A stretch of DNA of 64,000 bases, from contig NZ_LVWI01000114.1 in assembly GCF_001909055.1 (NCBI RefSeq), forward strand, positions 62,001-126,000, read 5' to 3'. This document shows, one piece after another, positions 8,209 to 16,595 of this stretch. Origin of the DNA: Paenibacillus helianthi (GTDB taxonomy: Bacteria > Bacillota > Bacilli > Paenibacillales > Paenibacillaceae). A model generated the notes under the pieces. It was not told the origin of the DNA. It saw nothing but the letters and a program-made list of their open reading frames with translations, and ran no database searches. Within the stretch, counting starts at the first letter, position 1. The number at the start of each line of letters is the position of its first letter. The position numbers and the translations under genes are program-made.

Positions 8209-9303
8209 ATGAATAAACAATCCATTTATGGATTAACTTTGGAACAAATGTCGTCATGGCTCGTGGAGCATGGTCATAAGAAATCCCGCGCGTCCCGGAT
8301 ATGGGACTCTCTGTACCGCCAGCGGGTTACGGATTTCGCGGAAATGACCGAGGTGAACAGCGAGACAGTGCAGCTCCTGTCAGAGCATTTTGTCTTTCAA
8401 ACGATGGACGAGCATGTGAAGCAGGAGTCGGCGGATGGCACAATTAAGTTTCTGTTCCGCCTGAAGGACGGCAACCTGATCGAAACGGTGCTAATGCGGC
8501 AGAAGTACGGTTTGTCCGTCTGTGTGACAACTCAGGTGGGCTGCAACATCGGCTGCAGTTTTTGCGCAAGCGGATTGCTGGCGAAGAGCCGCGATCTGTC
8601 CAGCGGAGAGATTGTGGAGCAGATTATGAAGGTGCAGCATCATCTGGACCGCGCAGGTCTGGATCAAAGGGTCAGCCATGTGGTAGTGATGGGGATCGGC
8701 GAGCCGTTTGATAATTTTACGAACCTGCTCAATTTCCTGACTATTATCAAGAGTCATAAGGGACTGGCGATTGCCGGCAAGGGCATCACGGTGTCTACAA
8801 GCGGTCTGGCTGACAAAATCAGAGAATTCGCCGATGCCAATATGCAGGTCAACCTGGCTATTTCTTTACATGCGCCGAATAATGAGCTGCGGACACGGAT
8901 TATGAAGATCAACCGGGCCATTCCTATAGAGAAGTTAATGCCCGCTATTGATTACTATCTGGAGAAGACGAACCGGAGAATTACACTGGAGTATATTCTG
9001 CTTAAGGATATCAATGACCAGCAGGAGCATGCCCTGGAGCTGGCCGAGCTGATCGGAGACCGCCGCCAGATGGCTAACGTGAACCTGATTCCGTACAATC
9101 CTGTAGATGAGCATAGCCAATACCAGCGGAGCGAGCGTGAATCCGTGCGGGCTTTCTTTGATACGCTCAAAAAGCAGGGCGTCAGCGTAAGCACCCGGCT
9201 GGAACACGGCGTCGATATCGACGCCGCCTGCGGTCAGCTGCGCAGTAAGCAGATCAAGAAAGCCAAGGGCGCCGCTGCTGAGAGCGGCGTGGCCGCCGGG
9301 TAA
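8209..9303 (+). CDS. rlmN: 23S rRNA (adenine2503-C2)-methyltransferase RlmN
   Basis: A 364-residue radical-SAM methylase. It has the CNIGCSFC iron-sulfur motif (CxxxCxxC), the [12 protein letters not shown] segment and the C-terminal catalytic cysteine in [10 protein letters not shown]. Sequence around [11 protein letters not shown] and [10 protein letters not shown] follows RlmN rather than the antibiotic-resistance homologue Cfr. Known RlmN enzymes methylate A2503 of 23S rRNA and A37 of some tRNAs. The gene stands alone here rather than beside the Stp/PrkC genes where RlmN often lies in Bacillales, so it could be a paralogue. The C-terminus is Ala/Gly-rich. AGAGG precedes the ATG. Confidence 0.9.
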   Translation: MNKQSIYGLTLEQMSSWLVEHGHKKSRASRIWDSLYRQRVTDFAEMTEVNSETVQLLSEHFVFQTMDEHVKQESADGTIKFLFRLKDGNLIETVLMRQKYGLSVCVTTQVGCNIGCSFCASGLLAKSRDLSSGEIVEQIMKVQHHLDRAGLDQRVSHVVVMGIGEPFDNFTNLLNFLTIIKSHKGLAIAGKGITVSTSGLADKIREFADANMQVNLAISLHAPNNELRTRIMKINRAIPIEKLMPAIDYYLEKTNRRITLEYILLKDINDQQEHALELAELIGDRRQMANVNLIPYNPVDEHSQYQRSERESVRAFFDTLKKQGVSVSTRLEHGVDIDAACGQLRSKQIKKAKGAAAESGVAAG

Positions 9304-9372
9304 CCCAGGCAGCTGACGGGACGGAACAACGGCAGAGATGCCGTTAATGCAGCGCCCGTAGTATAGCGTTAC

Positions 9373-9417
9373 AAAAGGGCGGTGCCCCGTGTTCACATAC
9401 GGGGCACCGCCTTTTTT
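9373..9417 (+). terminator. Strong intrinsic terminator after rlmN
   Basis: AAAGGGCGGTGCCCCGT pairs with ACGGGGCACCGCCTTT around a short loop, followed by Ts. Confidence 0.9.
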
Positions 9418-9740
9418 GGGATTAACCCGCTGACATTTATGTTTTGTGGGCCCGCCCATCCATACGTCAGGTATAAAAGACGCGGCAATGCCCGAAGCTT
9501 ATGAGGACACCGGTAAGCCGATGTGGCTGTCTAGCATTAACCCCTGATTCTTACAGACTTTTACAAAAATCAATAGATGGATTTGATCTGTACTTGTTAT
9601 AATACTAGCGTACAATCCGGAAGATCCGCGATAATCCGGCATTTTCCTGGTAATTTGGTCTGCAGCGGGCAACTGAGGGAGCCTCTGCCATGGATTGTAT
9701 GATACAATAGCCAGATGAATGATGAAAAGAGGAATGTGAA
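9418..9740. other. Intergenic region, no gene seen
   Basis: About 320 bases without a convincing reading frame. A TATAAT lies at 9598-9603 without a good -35. ATTGTATGATACAAT (9694-9708), a perfect 7-1-7 palindrome containing a -10-like TATGAT, lies just upstream of the next gene and may be part of its promoter. Confidence 0.4.
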
Positions 9741-10028
9741 ATGTTGACATTTACAAGCTACACCGTGGAGAACGTAAGAGATCCATTTAATATTTTAAGC
9801 GGCAAGCGGTACGAGTTCGTTATTAATCTGGAAGTGCCGGAGGATGATGAGCTGTACGAAGAGAATGGCTTATCCGCACGGGCCATCGTGAAGGTGGAGG
9901 AAGAACAGCTCAGCATCGTCAGCTACGATCTGCTGGAGACCACAACCGGCCGGATTCTTGATTTTGATATGGAAGAGGACGAGGAAGCAGCCTTGGTCTT
10001 GTTCTGCAAAGAGCACCTGCCAGCTTAA
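9741..10028 (+). CDS. Small conserved protein, DUF6509-like
   Basis: A 95-residue acidic cytoplasmic protein beginning MLTFTSYTVENVRDPFNILS, with strand-rich sequence and a Glu/Asp-rich C-terminal third ending FCKEHLPA. This resembles short Bacillales proteins filed under DUF6509 (some once misnamed pullulanase); I make that match from memory of the pattern. Function is unknown. AGAGG precedes the ATG, and the gene looks monocistronic, followed by a hairpin at 10073. Confidence 0.6.
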   Translation: MLTFTSYTVENVRDPFNILSGKRYEFVINLEVPEDDELYEENGLSARAIVKVEEEQLSIVSYDLLETTTGRILDFDMEEDEEAALVLFCKEHLPA

Positions 10029-10072
10029 GCCGGAGTGGACAATAAGCTCCGCCGGGTAGATCACGAACCAAC

Positions 10073-10102
10073 AGACCGCACCCCTTTCGGAGGGGACGGT
10101 CT
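10073..10102 (+). terminator. Terminator-like hairpin
   Basis: AGACCG-CCCC pairs with GGGG-CGGTCT around TTTCGGA. It separates the convergent small gene and esterase gene. The T-tract is weak. Confidence 0.65.
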
Positions 10103-10122
10103 ATTTGTCATACGCGTTTGCC

Positions 10123-10872
10123 TTACAGACACCCGCCTACATAATAGTGAATTTGTTTGTTCCACCAAGGCCAGTCATGATCAGCATCATGCCCCCAATA
10201 ATCAATCTGTGCCGCAATACCTTTGTGCTGGAGCAGATCCTGGAGCAGGCGCGTCTCATGAAGCATCTCGTCTTCATAGGCGCCTTGTCCGACACAGAGG
10301 ATGATCCGGCTGGCCCGGTAAGCGCTCAGGTAATGTTCATCGGTCAGGCCCGGCAGGTAATGCAGCGGCGAGTTCAGGTAGACGGTCCCGCTCATATAAT
10401 CACCAAAGAAGTAATGGGTGGAGTAGACGCCGCTGAGGGCGATTAATGTATCGAAAACGTGAGGATGCCGGAAAAAGAAGCTGGCACTGTAGTACGCGCC
10501 CATGGAGCAGCCGGAGACGAGGATCTTTTGGTCGCTGCCGCCGTTGCTTGCCTTGCTGGACTCGAGGATTCGGGGGATCAGCTCCTGCATGATGTATTTG
10601 TCGTACTGCTCATGGCGCTGCACCTTGTCCTCATGATTCCAGCCGCCCGAGAAGAAGGTTTCCTCATCAAGGGTGTCGCAGGCCCAGATCTGCAGCTTAC
10701 CCGCATCAATGAACTGCGAAAGGGTCTGAATCATGCCGGAATCCTCATATTGATAGAACCGACCCAGTGAAGTCGGGAAGACCAGCATCGGTTTCCCCGC
10801 ATGGCCGTACACTTTGTATTCCATATCTCTGTGAAGGTGCCTGCTGTATTCTTTATGGTAGCTTATCCTCAT
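10123..10872 (-). CDS. Alpha/beta-hydrolase, esterase family (COG4947-like)
   Basis: A 249-residue cytoplasmic hydrolase. The nucleophile elbow is GCSMG in ILVSGCSMGAYYSASFF (Ser near residue 121), and the terminal HDADHDWPWW carries the likely catalytic His. It resembles esterase D/PHB-depolymerase-type proteins. It is the second gene of an operon with the ATP-grasp ligase upstream (13-base gap), suggesting that one enzyme makes and the other hydrolyses or transfers the same ester or amide product. The natural substrate is unknown. Confidence 0.8.
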   Translation of the reverse strand: MRISYHKEYSRHLHRDMEYKVYGHAGKPMLVFPTSLGRFYQYEDSGMIQTLSQFIDAGKLQIWACDTLDEETFFSGGWNHEDKVQRHEQYDKYIMQELIPRILESSKASNGGSDQKILVSGCSMGAYYSASFFFRHPHVFDTLIALSGVYSTHYFFGDYMSGTVYLNSPLHYLPGLTDEHYLSAYRASRIILCVGQGAYEDEMLHETRLLQDLLQHKGIAAQIDYWGHDADHDWPWWNKQIHYYVGGCL

Positions 10873-10885
10873 GCATCAACACATC

Positions 10886-12058
10886 CTATCCCTCTTCAAC
10901 TTGTTGAATATAGCCCACGATGTCTCTGACTTCCCCCAGATCCGCAGAACGGAATTGATAGGCGCTGTTCCCCATGGCACGGCTGAACACTTCTTCAATC
11001 TCCGCATAATGGACAATCTTGTCCCCAAAGGCACGGTAAATGTCCTCATGGCTGTGAACGTAAGGCTTATGCCGCTTACGGCTGGCATAGCCGGTATAAT
11101 ACTTGCCTTCAAACGGTCCGCCTACCTCATTGTGAACAATCATGCGCGCCCATTCTTCATACACATCCACATCATATGAAAAGTTAATCGCATCAGTCAT
11201 CCATGCTCCTGGAGGCCGCATATTCACTTCAAGGGCAATGATCCGGCCATCCTTGTTCGACTTGAACAACTCGATATGGAAGAAGCGCTCTCTGATATCA
11301 AAGGCCTGGAGGATGTTTTTTCCCGCAAGCTCAACCTCGGGACTAATCTCCTTCAGACAGAAATAGTAGAGGTGATTGTCCGTATTGACGACATCCATCA
11401 CGCTGTTCTCGAACAGGTGGCTGACTGCGAACCGCACGTTGCCGTCGATATCCACCAGCCCGTCATAGGTCAGAATCACGCCGTCAATGAACTCTTCAAT
11501 AATAAAAGCGACATCATCCGGCTTCGTGTCAAAAAACTGCTGCAGCTCCGCCTCGTTATTGATCTTATAGGTCATGCTGGCCCCGGAGCCCAGGTCCGGC
11601 TTCACCACAAGCGGAAAGCCGGTGCCGCGGATGAAGTCATCCACACTGTCGCGGGTGGTTCCGGTGGAGAACTGCACGGTGCTTACCCCGCTTTTGCGGA
11701 AAAACTCTTTCATTTTGGATTTCTGTTTCAGGTTGTAGACAAAATCAGTCTTAGTGCCGTAAATGTTAAAATCCGTGCGGATCGCGGCATCCTGCTCCAG
11801 CCAATATTCATTCAGGGATTCGAAGCGGTCGATTTTGCCGTACCGGTGAGTGAAATAACCCACAGCCCGTAGAATCTCGTCATAATTTTCCAGACTGCTT
11901 ACCTTGTAATACTCGGTCATGGCCGACTTCAGCTTGTCCTCCAGCTGATCATACTCGGCATCACCGATCCCAAGCACCGTGGCTCCCTGCTGCTGAAGGT
12001 GGCTGCAGAAATCGGCGCTATTCCTCGGGAAATGAGGCGAAAAGAAAATAAAGTTCAA
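10886..12058 (-). CDS. ATP-grasp domain ligase
   Basis: About 390 residues. It has an N-terminal preATP-grasp Rossmann-like part (FIFFSPHFPRNSADF), then the ATP-grasp core: VVKPDLGSGAS as the nucleotide-binding loop, IIEEFIDGVILTYDGLVD, and the metal-binding ALEVNMRPPGAW. Such enzymes couple a carboxylate to an amine or thiol through an acyl-phosphate. I chose the TTG at 12058, which has AAGGGG nine bases upstream; a TTG at 12079 is in frame but has no ribosome-binding site. First gene of the operon with the esterase. Substrate unknown. Confidence 0.83.
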   Translation of the reverse strand: MNFIFFSPHFPRNSADFCSHLQQQGATVLGIGDAEYDQLEDKLKSAMTEYYKVSSLENYDEILRAVGYFTHRYGKIDRFESLNEYWLEQDAAIRTDFNIYGTKTDFVYNLKQKSKMKEFFRKSGVSTVQFSTGTTRDSVDDFIRGTGFPLVVKPDLGSGASMTYKINNEAELQQFFDTKPDDVAFIIEEFIDGVILTYDGLVDIDGNVRFAVSHLFENSVMDVVNTDNHLYYFCLKEISPEVELAGKNILQAFDIRERFFHIELFKSNKDGRIIALEVNMRPPGAWMTDAINFSYDVDVYEEWARMIVHNEVGGPFEGKYYTGYASRKRHKPYVHSHEDIYRAFGDKIVHYAEIEEVFSRAMGNSAYQFRSADLGEVRDIVGYIQQVEEG

Positions 12059-12122
12059 GCGGACCAGCCCCTTCGGCAATATGGTATATTTCTGCGTTTT
12101 AATTCCGACTTATATTGTATGA

Positions 12123-12593
12123 TTAATTCAATCTACCAGCTTCGGCCTCTTCCGTCAATCCTTTAGCCCCGGAACTGCGCTGCGCCAATTTTTGATTCAG
12201 TCTGGCCAGCAGTCCGCTGAAGGTATGGCAGTCCTCCGAAGACCAGTCTTCAAAGATCTCCCCATACCGCTCCAGACGGATGTTCCGCGCTTCCTCCAGC
12301 TTGCGTGTGCCAAGTGGGGTGATCTCAAAATAGCTCGATCTTCCGTCCATCGGGTCGGGTACCCGCACGGCATAGCCTTTGCTTTCGAGTACACTGGTCT
12401 GTCTGCTGATCGTGGAGGTGTCGAGTCCGAACTCTTCGGCCAGTGCCTTTACCCCTACCTTCTTGTGGTGGGCCAAATGGTAGAGCAGCGTATATGTCGA
12501 GCGGTCCAGCCCCCCATGCTTCTTGTCTAGAGAGGAACGGCGGATGAGTGTCATCAGCTCATTGTTAAGGGACTCCAGGTTTTTTTCATCCAT
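12123..12593 (-). CDS. MarR family transcriptional regulator
   Basis: A 156-residue winged-helix regulator. The recognition region is VKALAEEFGLDTSTISRQTSVLESKGYA (about residues 48-75), followed by the wing RVPDPMDGRSSYFEITPLG, both typical of MarR. It diverges from an MFS multidrug-type exporter, and the shared intergenic region holds a direct repeat over the exporter promoter. It very likely represses the exporter and responds to an exported compound. GGAAGG precedes the ATG. Confidence 0.92.
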   Translation of the reverse strand: MDEKNLESLNNELMTLIRRSSLDKKHGGLDRSTYTLLYHLAHHKKVGVKALAEEFGLDTSTISRQTSVLESKGYAVRVPDPMDGRSSYFEITPLGTRKLEEARNIRLERYGEIFEDWSSEDCHTFSGLLARLNQKLAQRSSGAKGLTEEAEAGRLN

Positions 12594-12703
12594 ACGATAG
12601 CTTCCTTCCTTTACGGATTACTTTTCTCCATTATTATAGTGAACATACCGGACCACAAGCAAAAGCCGCACCTATTTATGAAAAAGGAATGAAATAAGTC
12701 ATA

Positions 12704-12731
12704 TTGACTTTCATGAATGTAGTTGTATAAT
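12704..12731 (+). promoter_or_regulatory. SigA-type promoter for MFS exporter
   Basis: TTGACT (12704-12709), a 16-bp spacer and TATAAT (12726-12731). It is oriented towards the MFS gene. Confidence 0.75.
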
Positions 12732-12767
12732 ACACATATAACTATTTAATTGTATCATACACCTATA
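12723..12767. promoter_or_regulatory. Direct-repeat operator overlapping MFS promoter
   Basis: TTGTATAATACACATATA (12723-12740) and TTGTATCATACACCTATA (12750-12767) are identical at 16 of 18 positions with a 27-bp period. The first copy covers the -10 box, so a bound repressor would block transcription. The divergent MarR protein is the obvious candidate (inference). Confidence 0.65.
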
Positions 12768-12819
12768 TGGCGGGGAAGCCAGACTTTAGTGTATTGTGCT
12801 TCACGGAGGAGAGAACCTA

Positions 12820-14301
12820 TTGAAGACTCAAACTGTTCGTAATTCATCCTTTTGGTTGATTATTTTAGCTATTTTTTTCGGGAATTTCATGGCGATCCTG
12901 AGTACTACCACCATTAACGTAGCGTTTCCGGTATTTATGAAGGACTTTCATGCGGAGATTGGGACCGTGCAGTGGATGATTACAGGTTATCTGCTCGCTA
13001 CGGGTGTGATCGCGCCGGTGGTGGGCTATTTCGGTGATAAATGGAGTTACAAATATCTGTATGTGTTCGCTTTATCGGGATTTACCCTATTCTCCGGACT
13101 GTGCATGATGGCCTGGAACATTCACTCACTCGTGACCTTCCGTATTCTGCAGGGGGTGTTCGGCGGGCTGATTATTCCTACTACAATGACCATGATCTAT
13201 CAATTTATCGAAAAGGAAAAGCAGGCGTTCGCAATGAGCCTGTGGAGCTTGTCCTCTATGCTGGCACCTGCCTTTGGCCCGACACTAGGGGGATGGCTGA
13301 CCGGATATTTTGGCTGGGAATCGCTATTTATGATCAATGTGCCGATAGGGATTATTGCGATTGTGGTTGCACTCAAGTGCTTGCCGTTTCAGCGAACCGC
13401 TGGTGAAAGGAAGACCTTTGATCTGCCGGGTTTTGTAACGGTTATTCTTAGCAGTGCGTTCATTATTCTGGCTTTTAATAAAGGAAATGCCTGGGGCTGG
13501 ACCTCCTGGAAGACTCTGACCCTGCTGATTATCGGAGCTATAGCGCTAACTTATTTCATCCGCAGAGAGCTCGCTTTGACAGAACCGCTGCTGAATCTTA
13601 AGGTATTCCGGCAAAACCGGTTCACTTACAGCCTGATGATCAACTGTATCATTACCGTTGCCCTGTATTCCGGGACGTTCTTGATTCCCGTCTTTCTGCA
13701 GGACATTCAGCAGTCTACTCCGCTCGCAACAGCACTGGTCCTGCTGCCGGGTTCCATTGCCATGGCTGTCATGTCACCGGTTGTCGGCAAGCTCTACAGC
13801 AAGACCGGGCCGTTCTGGCTGATTCTTGGCGGCATCCTGCTGCTGGTCGCCTCAACCTGGGAGCTCAGCCATATCACACTCGCCACTACCCATGTTCGGC
13901 TGGCTTGGCTGATGGCGGTGCGCAATGTCGGGATTGCTCTGGCCTTCATGCCGGTTACGAACGCCGGAATGTCTTCCGTGCCGAAACAGATCACCGGTCA
14001 TGCTTCTTCTGTTACCAACTGGGTACGGCAAGCCACCGGGGCGCTGTCCATCGCGATCTTCAGCTCGCTGCTGGCTTCGCGGGCCTTGACGCACCAGAAG
14101 GAGCTTAGCGGCGGAACCTCAGCTGCGGCCGGCTTCATCAAGGCCCAGGGTATGACGCTGGGTGTACGGGATGTATTCCTCATCGCAACCGTGATCGGGA
14201 TTCTTGCAATTCCCTTGACCTTTCTGCTCCGAACCGGAACAGCCAAACCGAAGGCTGCTGTACTGAAGGTAGCTTCCGTCAAGCAGGAGGCGAATAGCTA
14301 A
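12820..14301 (+). CDS. MFS drug exporter, DHA2 (EmrB/QacA-like)
   Basis: A 493-residue protein with about 14 membrane segments. It has the DHA2 marks: NVAFPVFMKDF in helix 1, WMITGYLLATGVIAPVVGYFGDKW (motif A region), RILQGVFGGLIIPTTM, and the motif C-like GPTLGGWLTGYFGWE. It is predicted to export drugs or other amphiphiles using the proton gradient. The TTG at 12820 has GGAGGAGAG upstream and is preferred to the earlier in-frame TTG at 12796. It is divergent from and probably repressed by the MarR gene. A 17-bp-stem terminator follows. Confidence 0.9.
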   Translation: MKTQTVRNSSFWLIILAIFFGNFMAILSTTTINVAFPVFMKDFHAEIGTVQWMITGYLLATGVIAPVVGYFGDKWSYKYLYVFALSGFTLFSGLCMMAWNIHSLVTFRILQGVFGGLIIPTTMTMIYQFIEKEKQAFAMSLWSLSSMLAPAFGPTLGGWLTGYFGWESLFMINVPIGIIAIVVALKCLPFQRTAGERKTFDLPGFVTVILSSAFIILAFNKGNAWGWTSWKTLTLLIIGAIALTYFIRRELALTEPLLNLKVFRQNRFTYSLMINCIITVALYSGTFLIPVFLQDIQQSTPLATALVLLPGSIAMAVMSPVVGKLYSKTGPFWLILGGILLLVASTWELSHITLATTHVRLAWLMAVRNVGIALAFMPVTNAGMSSVPKQITGHASSVTNWVRQATGALSIAIFSSLLASRALTHQKELSGGTSAAAGFIKAQGMTLGVRDVFLIATVIGILAIPLTFLLRTGTAKPKAAVLKVASVKQEANS

Positions 14302-14346
14302 GTGCTGTGTGCCGGCAGGAGACTAAAGGCTGACTTATCCAACAGC

Positions 14347-14389
14347 AAACCGCCCCAGCAGGTTCTTGACAGACCTGCTGGGGCGGTTT
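14347..14389. terminator. Bidirectional terminator
   Basis: A perfect 17-bp stem, AAACCGCCCCAGCAGGT/ACCTGCTGGGGCGGTTT, between the convergent MFS and FAD oxidoreductase genes. Confidence 0.9.
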
Positions 14390-14417
14390 AGTTATACCTG
14401 AATAGATGGAGAGCAGT

Positions 14418-15857
14418 CTACTGCAAGCTGATCTGATAATCCTTTTTCAGATAAGAACGGATTCTCTGGAAATCTGCTGCGTTCAGGTCAGTCAGCCGTT
14501 TGCTGCGCTCCCGTCCCAGAATGATGCCGATGGTCTGGGCTGCCAGTGCAGTGGTAGGCATGATCCTTGCGCTGCCGTAGGCTTTGATGCTCGCACCGAC
14601 ATTTTTCCCGGCTACAAGCACATTGTCATAGGATTTCAGTTCAAAGGATCGCAGCGGCAACCCGTAACGGTCCGGCTTGCCAAAGCCGATTCCAGTGGGA
14701 ATCTTCCGGGTCCCCTGCAAATCGACGGGGTACCCGCCAATGCTCACATCATCCCAGAACATCCGGCTGGACATTAAGTCCGTGTAACCCAGCACGTATT
14801 TGGTCTCATAGCGGTTATAGTCACGGATGTAGAGGTACTCCGGGAACCCGTTCAGTTCAGCGTTAGCGAACCCGGGGATATTTAAGCGCAGGAAGTTTAG
14901 AATAGAAGGGGCTTCGGCTTTGCCCTTCTGTACCGCTGCTGCCACAGACTTAGGGTCGGAAGGATTTACATCGTAAATCAGCAGGGCATTGATGATCACC
15001 TGGCCATTTTTTTGATAGGCGGCATTTAGCCCGCGCAACCTAAGCTGCTTGTCCTTGGTGGAGTATCTTTTGGTGATCTTGCTGAATCCGGTGGCGAAGT
15101 GTAAATCCACGTAGGTATTGGGTCCATATTTGTTGCGCACATTCGTCAGCGGATAGTTCTCGAGAATGGACTCATGCAGCTGGTTCCAATTCACATTTTT
15201 GAAATTGAGCATATATGTAGCGGCCATGTAATCAGGCTTCTTACCGTGGTCAATGGACTCCATTCCCGGAATCCGGGCTTCCTTCAGACGTCCGCTCAAG
15301 GCATTGAAATCGGTATTTTCTACCCAGTATCGGGACCTGATCGTAATCGGAGCTTCGTTCTTAACGTGATAGGTTAGGGAACTCAGCGTCTTTTCGCTGC
15401 CCGCCGCCTTCGTGTCAATATGGTCCAGAACAACCCCGCTCTTCAGCGGAATACCTTGCATAATCTTGTTATAGTACTTTTGGAAATCGGCTGCCTTCAG
15501 AATGGTTCCTGCCTTGTAGCCATTGAAGAGACTTTTGATCTCACCTTGCACGAGACTTCTGTGCTTGTTGTCGTTCACATCATCGAGAAAAAACATTTGC
15601 CCTTGAATTAGTTCACCGCCCGGTTTGCTGCGGGGATCAAGCATCAGCACTTTCAGGCCGGCCTTGACGGCTTCCCTAGCGAGCAGTGCGCCTTGAATTT
15701 CGCTTCCAATGACAACAACATCATAGCTTGGAGAGGCCATGGAAGGGACAATTGACTTCGCTGCCGCCGTTGTAGTCGGGTTTGATGCCGACAGCAGAAT
15801 CAGTGCAGCGGCCAGACAGCTTGTAAAGCGATGGAATTTGGGGGAATGCATAAACAT
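14418..15857 (-). CDS. Exported FAD-dependent oxidoreductase
   Basis: About 479 residues from ATG 15857 (an in-frame ATG at 15899 is weaker; AGGAG is about 12 bases upstream of 15857). The N-terminus is a Sec-like signal: basic residues, then LAAALILLSAS and an Ala-rich exit. The FAD Rossmann motif follows: YDVVVIGSEIQGALLAREA, a variant GxGxxG with Glu at the third position, with LDPRSKPGGE after it. The C-terminus has the second FAD-binding pattern (VLVAGKNVGASIKAYGSARI). It resembles the FAD_oxidored group, of uncertain substrate. Export of an FAD enzyme without a twin-arginine signal is unexpected. Confidence 0.78.
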   Translation of the reverse strand: MFMHSPKFHRFTSCLAAALILLSASNPTTTAAAKSIVPSMASPSYDVVVIGSEIQGALLAREAVKAGLKVLMLDPRSKPGGELIQGQMFFLDDVNDNKHRSLVQGEIKSLFNGYKAGTILKAADFQKYYNKIMQGIPLKSGVVLDHIDTKAAGSEKTLSSLTYHVKNEAPITIRSRYWVENTDFNALSGRLKEARIPGMESIDHGKKPDYMAATYMLNFKNVNWNQLHESILENYPLTNVRNKYGPNTYVDLHFATGFSKITKRYSTKDKQLRLRGLNAAYQKNGQVIINALLIYDVNPSDPKSVAAAVQKGKAEAPSILNFLRLNIPGFANAELNGFPEYLYIRDYNRYETKYVLGYTDLMSSRMFWDDVSIGGYPVDLQGTRKIPTGIGFGKPDRYGLPLRSFELKSYDNVLVAGKNVGASIKAYGSARIMPTTALAAQTIGIILGRERSKRLTDLNAADFQRIRSYLKKDYQISLQ

Positions 15858-16031
15858 GGACTTCTTGTGCTCCTGACTGTGTATGAGATTTAATATCATT
15901 ATTGTAAATCAATTTTGGTTATTTATACTAGGATGGATATTGGCAATTTTCTGCGGAAGTGCTTTCTTTTCGCATGTTGGCCGATTATGGGGTAGAATAC
16001 AGTAAAGCGAGTAAAAATAGGAGTTGTATAC

Positions 16032-16511
16032 ATGTCGAATGAAGAAGTGTTTTTGACGAAAGAAGGTCTGGCCAAGCTGGAGGAAGAGCTCAAGGAGCTC
16101 AAGGGAGCAGGGCGCAAGGAGCTCGCAGCCCGGCTTAAGCTGGCCATAAGCTACGGGGATCTCAAGGAGAACAGTGAGTACCACTCTGCCAAAGAAGATC
16201 AATCCTTCATGGAGACCCGCATCATGATTCTGGAGAAAATGCTGATCAAAGCGCAGATTGTAGACTCCAGCAATATGGATCTGAGCACAGTCAGCGTAGG
16301 CTGCATCGTCATTCTGAATGATGTGGAATACTCCGAAAAGATCGAATATAGAGTGGTCGGTCCGGCTGAAGCCGATGTGCTGGACAACAAGATTTCGTAC
16401 GAAAGCCCTCTGGGCAAAGAACTGCTCGGCAAAAAAGTAGGCGACATCATCAGCGTGAACGCACCAATGGGCATCATCAAATATGAACTGCTGGAGATCA
16501 AAATGCTGTAA
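16032..16511 (+). CDS. greA: Transcript cleavage factor GreA
   Basis: A 159-residue GreA. It has the N-terminal antiparallel coiled coil (LTKEGLAKLEEELKELKG) with the tip motif GDLKENSEYHSAKEDQ, whose acidic residues enter the RNA polymerase secondary channel to stimulate cleavage of backtracked RNA. The C-terminal FKBP-like domain ends SPLGKELLGKKVGDIISV. Length and both domains are complete. AGGAG precedes the ATG. It is a stand-alone gene with its own terminator. Confidence 0.95.
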   Translation: MSNEEVFLTKEGLAKLEEELKELKGAGRKELAARLKLAISYGDLKENSEYHSAKEDQSFMETRIMILEKMLIKAQIVDSSNMDLSTVSVGCIVILNDVEYSEKIEYRVVGPAEADVLDNKISYESPLGKELLGKKVGDIISVNAPMGIIKYELLEIKML

Positions 16512-16531
16512 GCTGAAGCTCCTGAAAGTTA

Positions 16532-16572
16532 AAATCCCTGCCTCCCGTATGATTAGGGGGCAGGGATTTTTT
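16532..16572. terminator. Terminator after greA
   Basis: AAAATCCCTGCC pairs with GGCAGGGATTTT, with Ts on both sides. It also serves the convergent SDR gene. Confidence 0.9.
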
Positions 16573-16595
16573 GGGTTTGGCCAGGGGAGCCCGGC

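Noticed and set aside
8209-9303. Cfr-type resistance methylase instead of RlmN
   Set aside because: Residues around [24 protein letters not shown] and [10 protein letters not shown] follow RlmN; the Cfr-specific sequence I remember (such as SSQCGCNFGCKFCATG) is not present.
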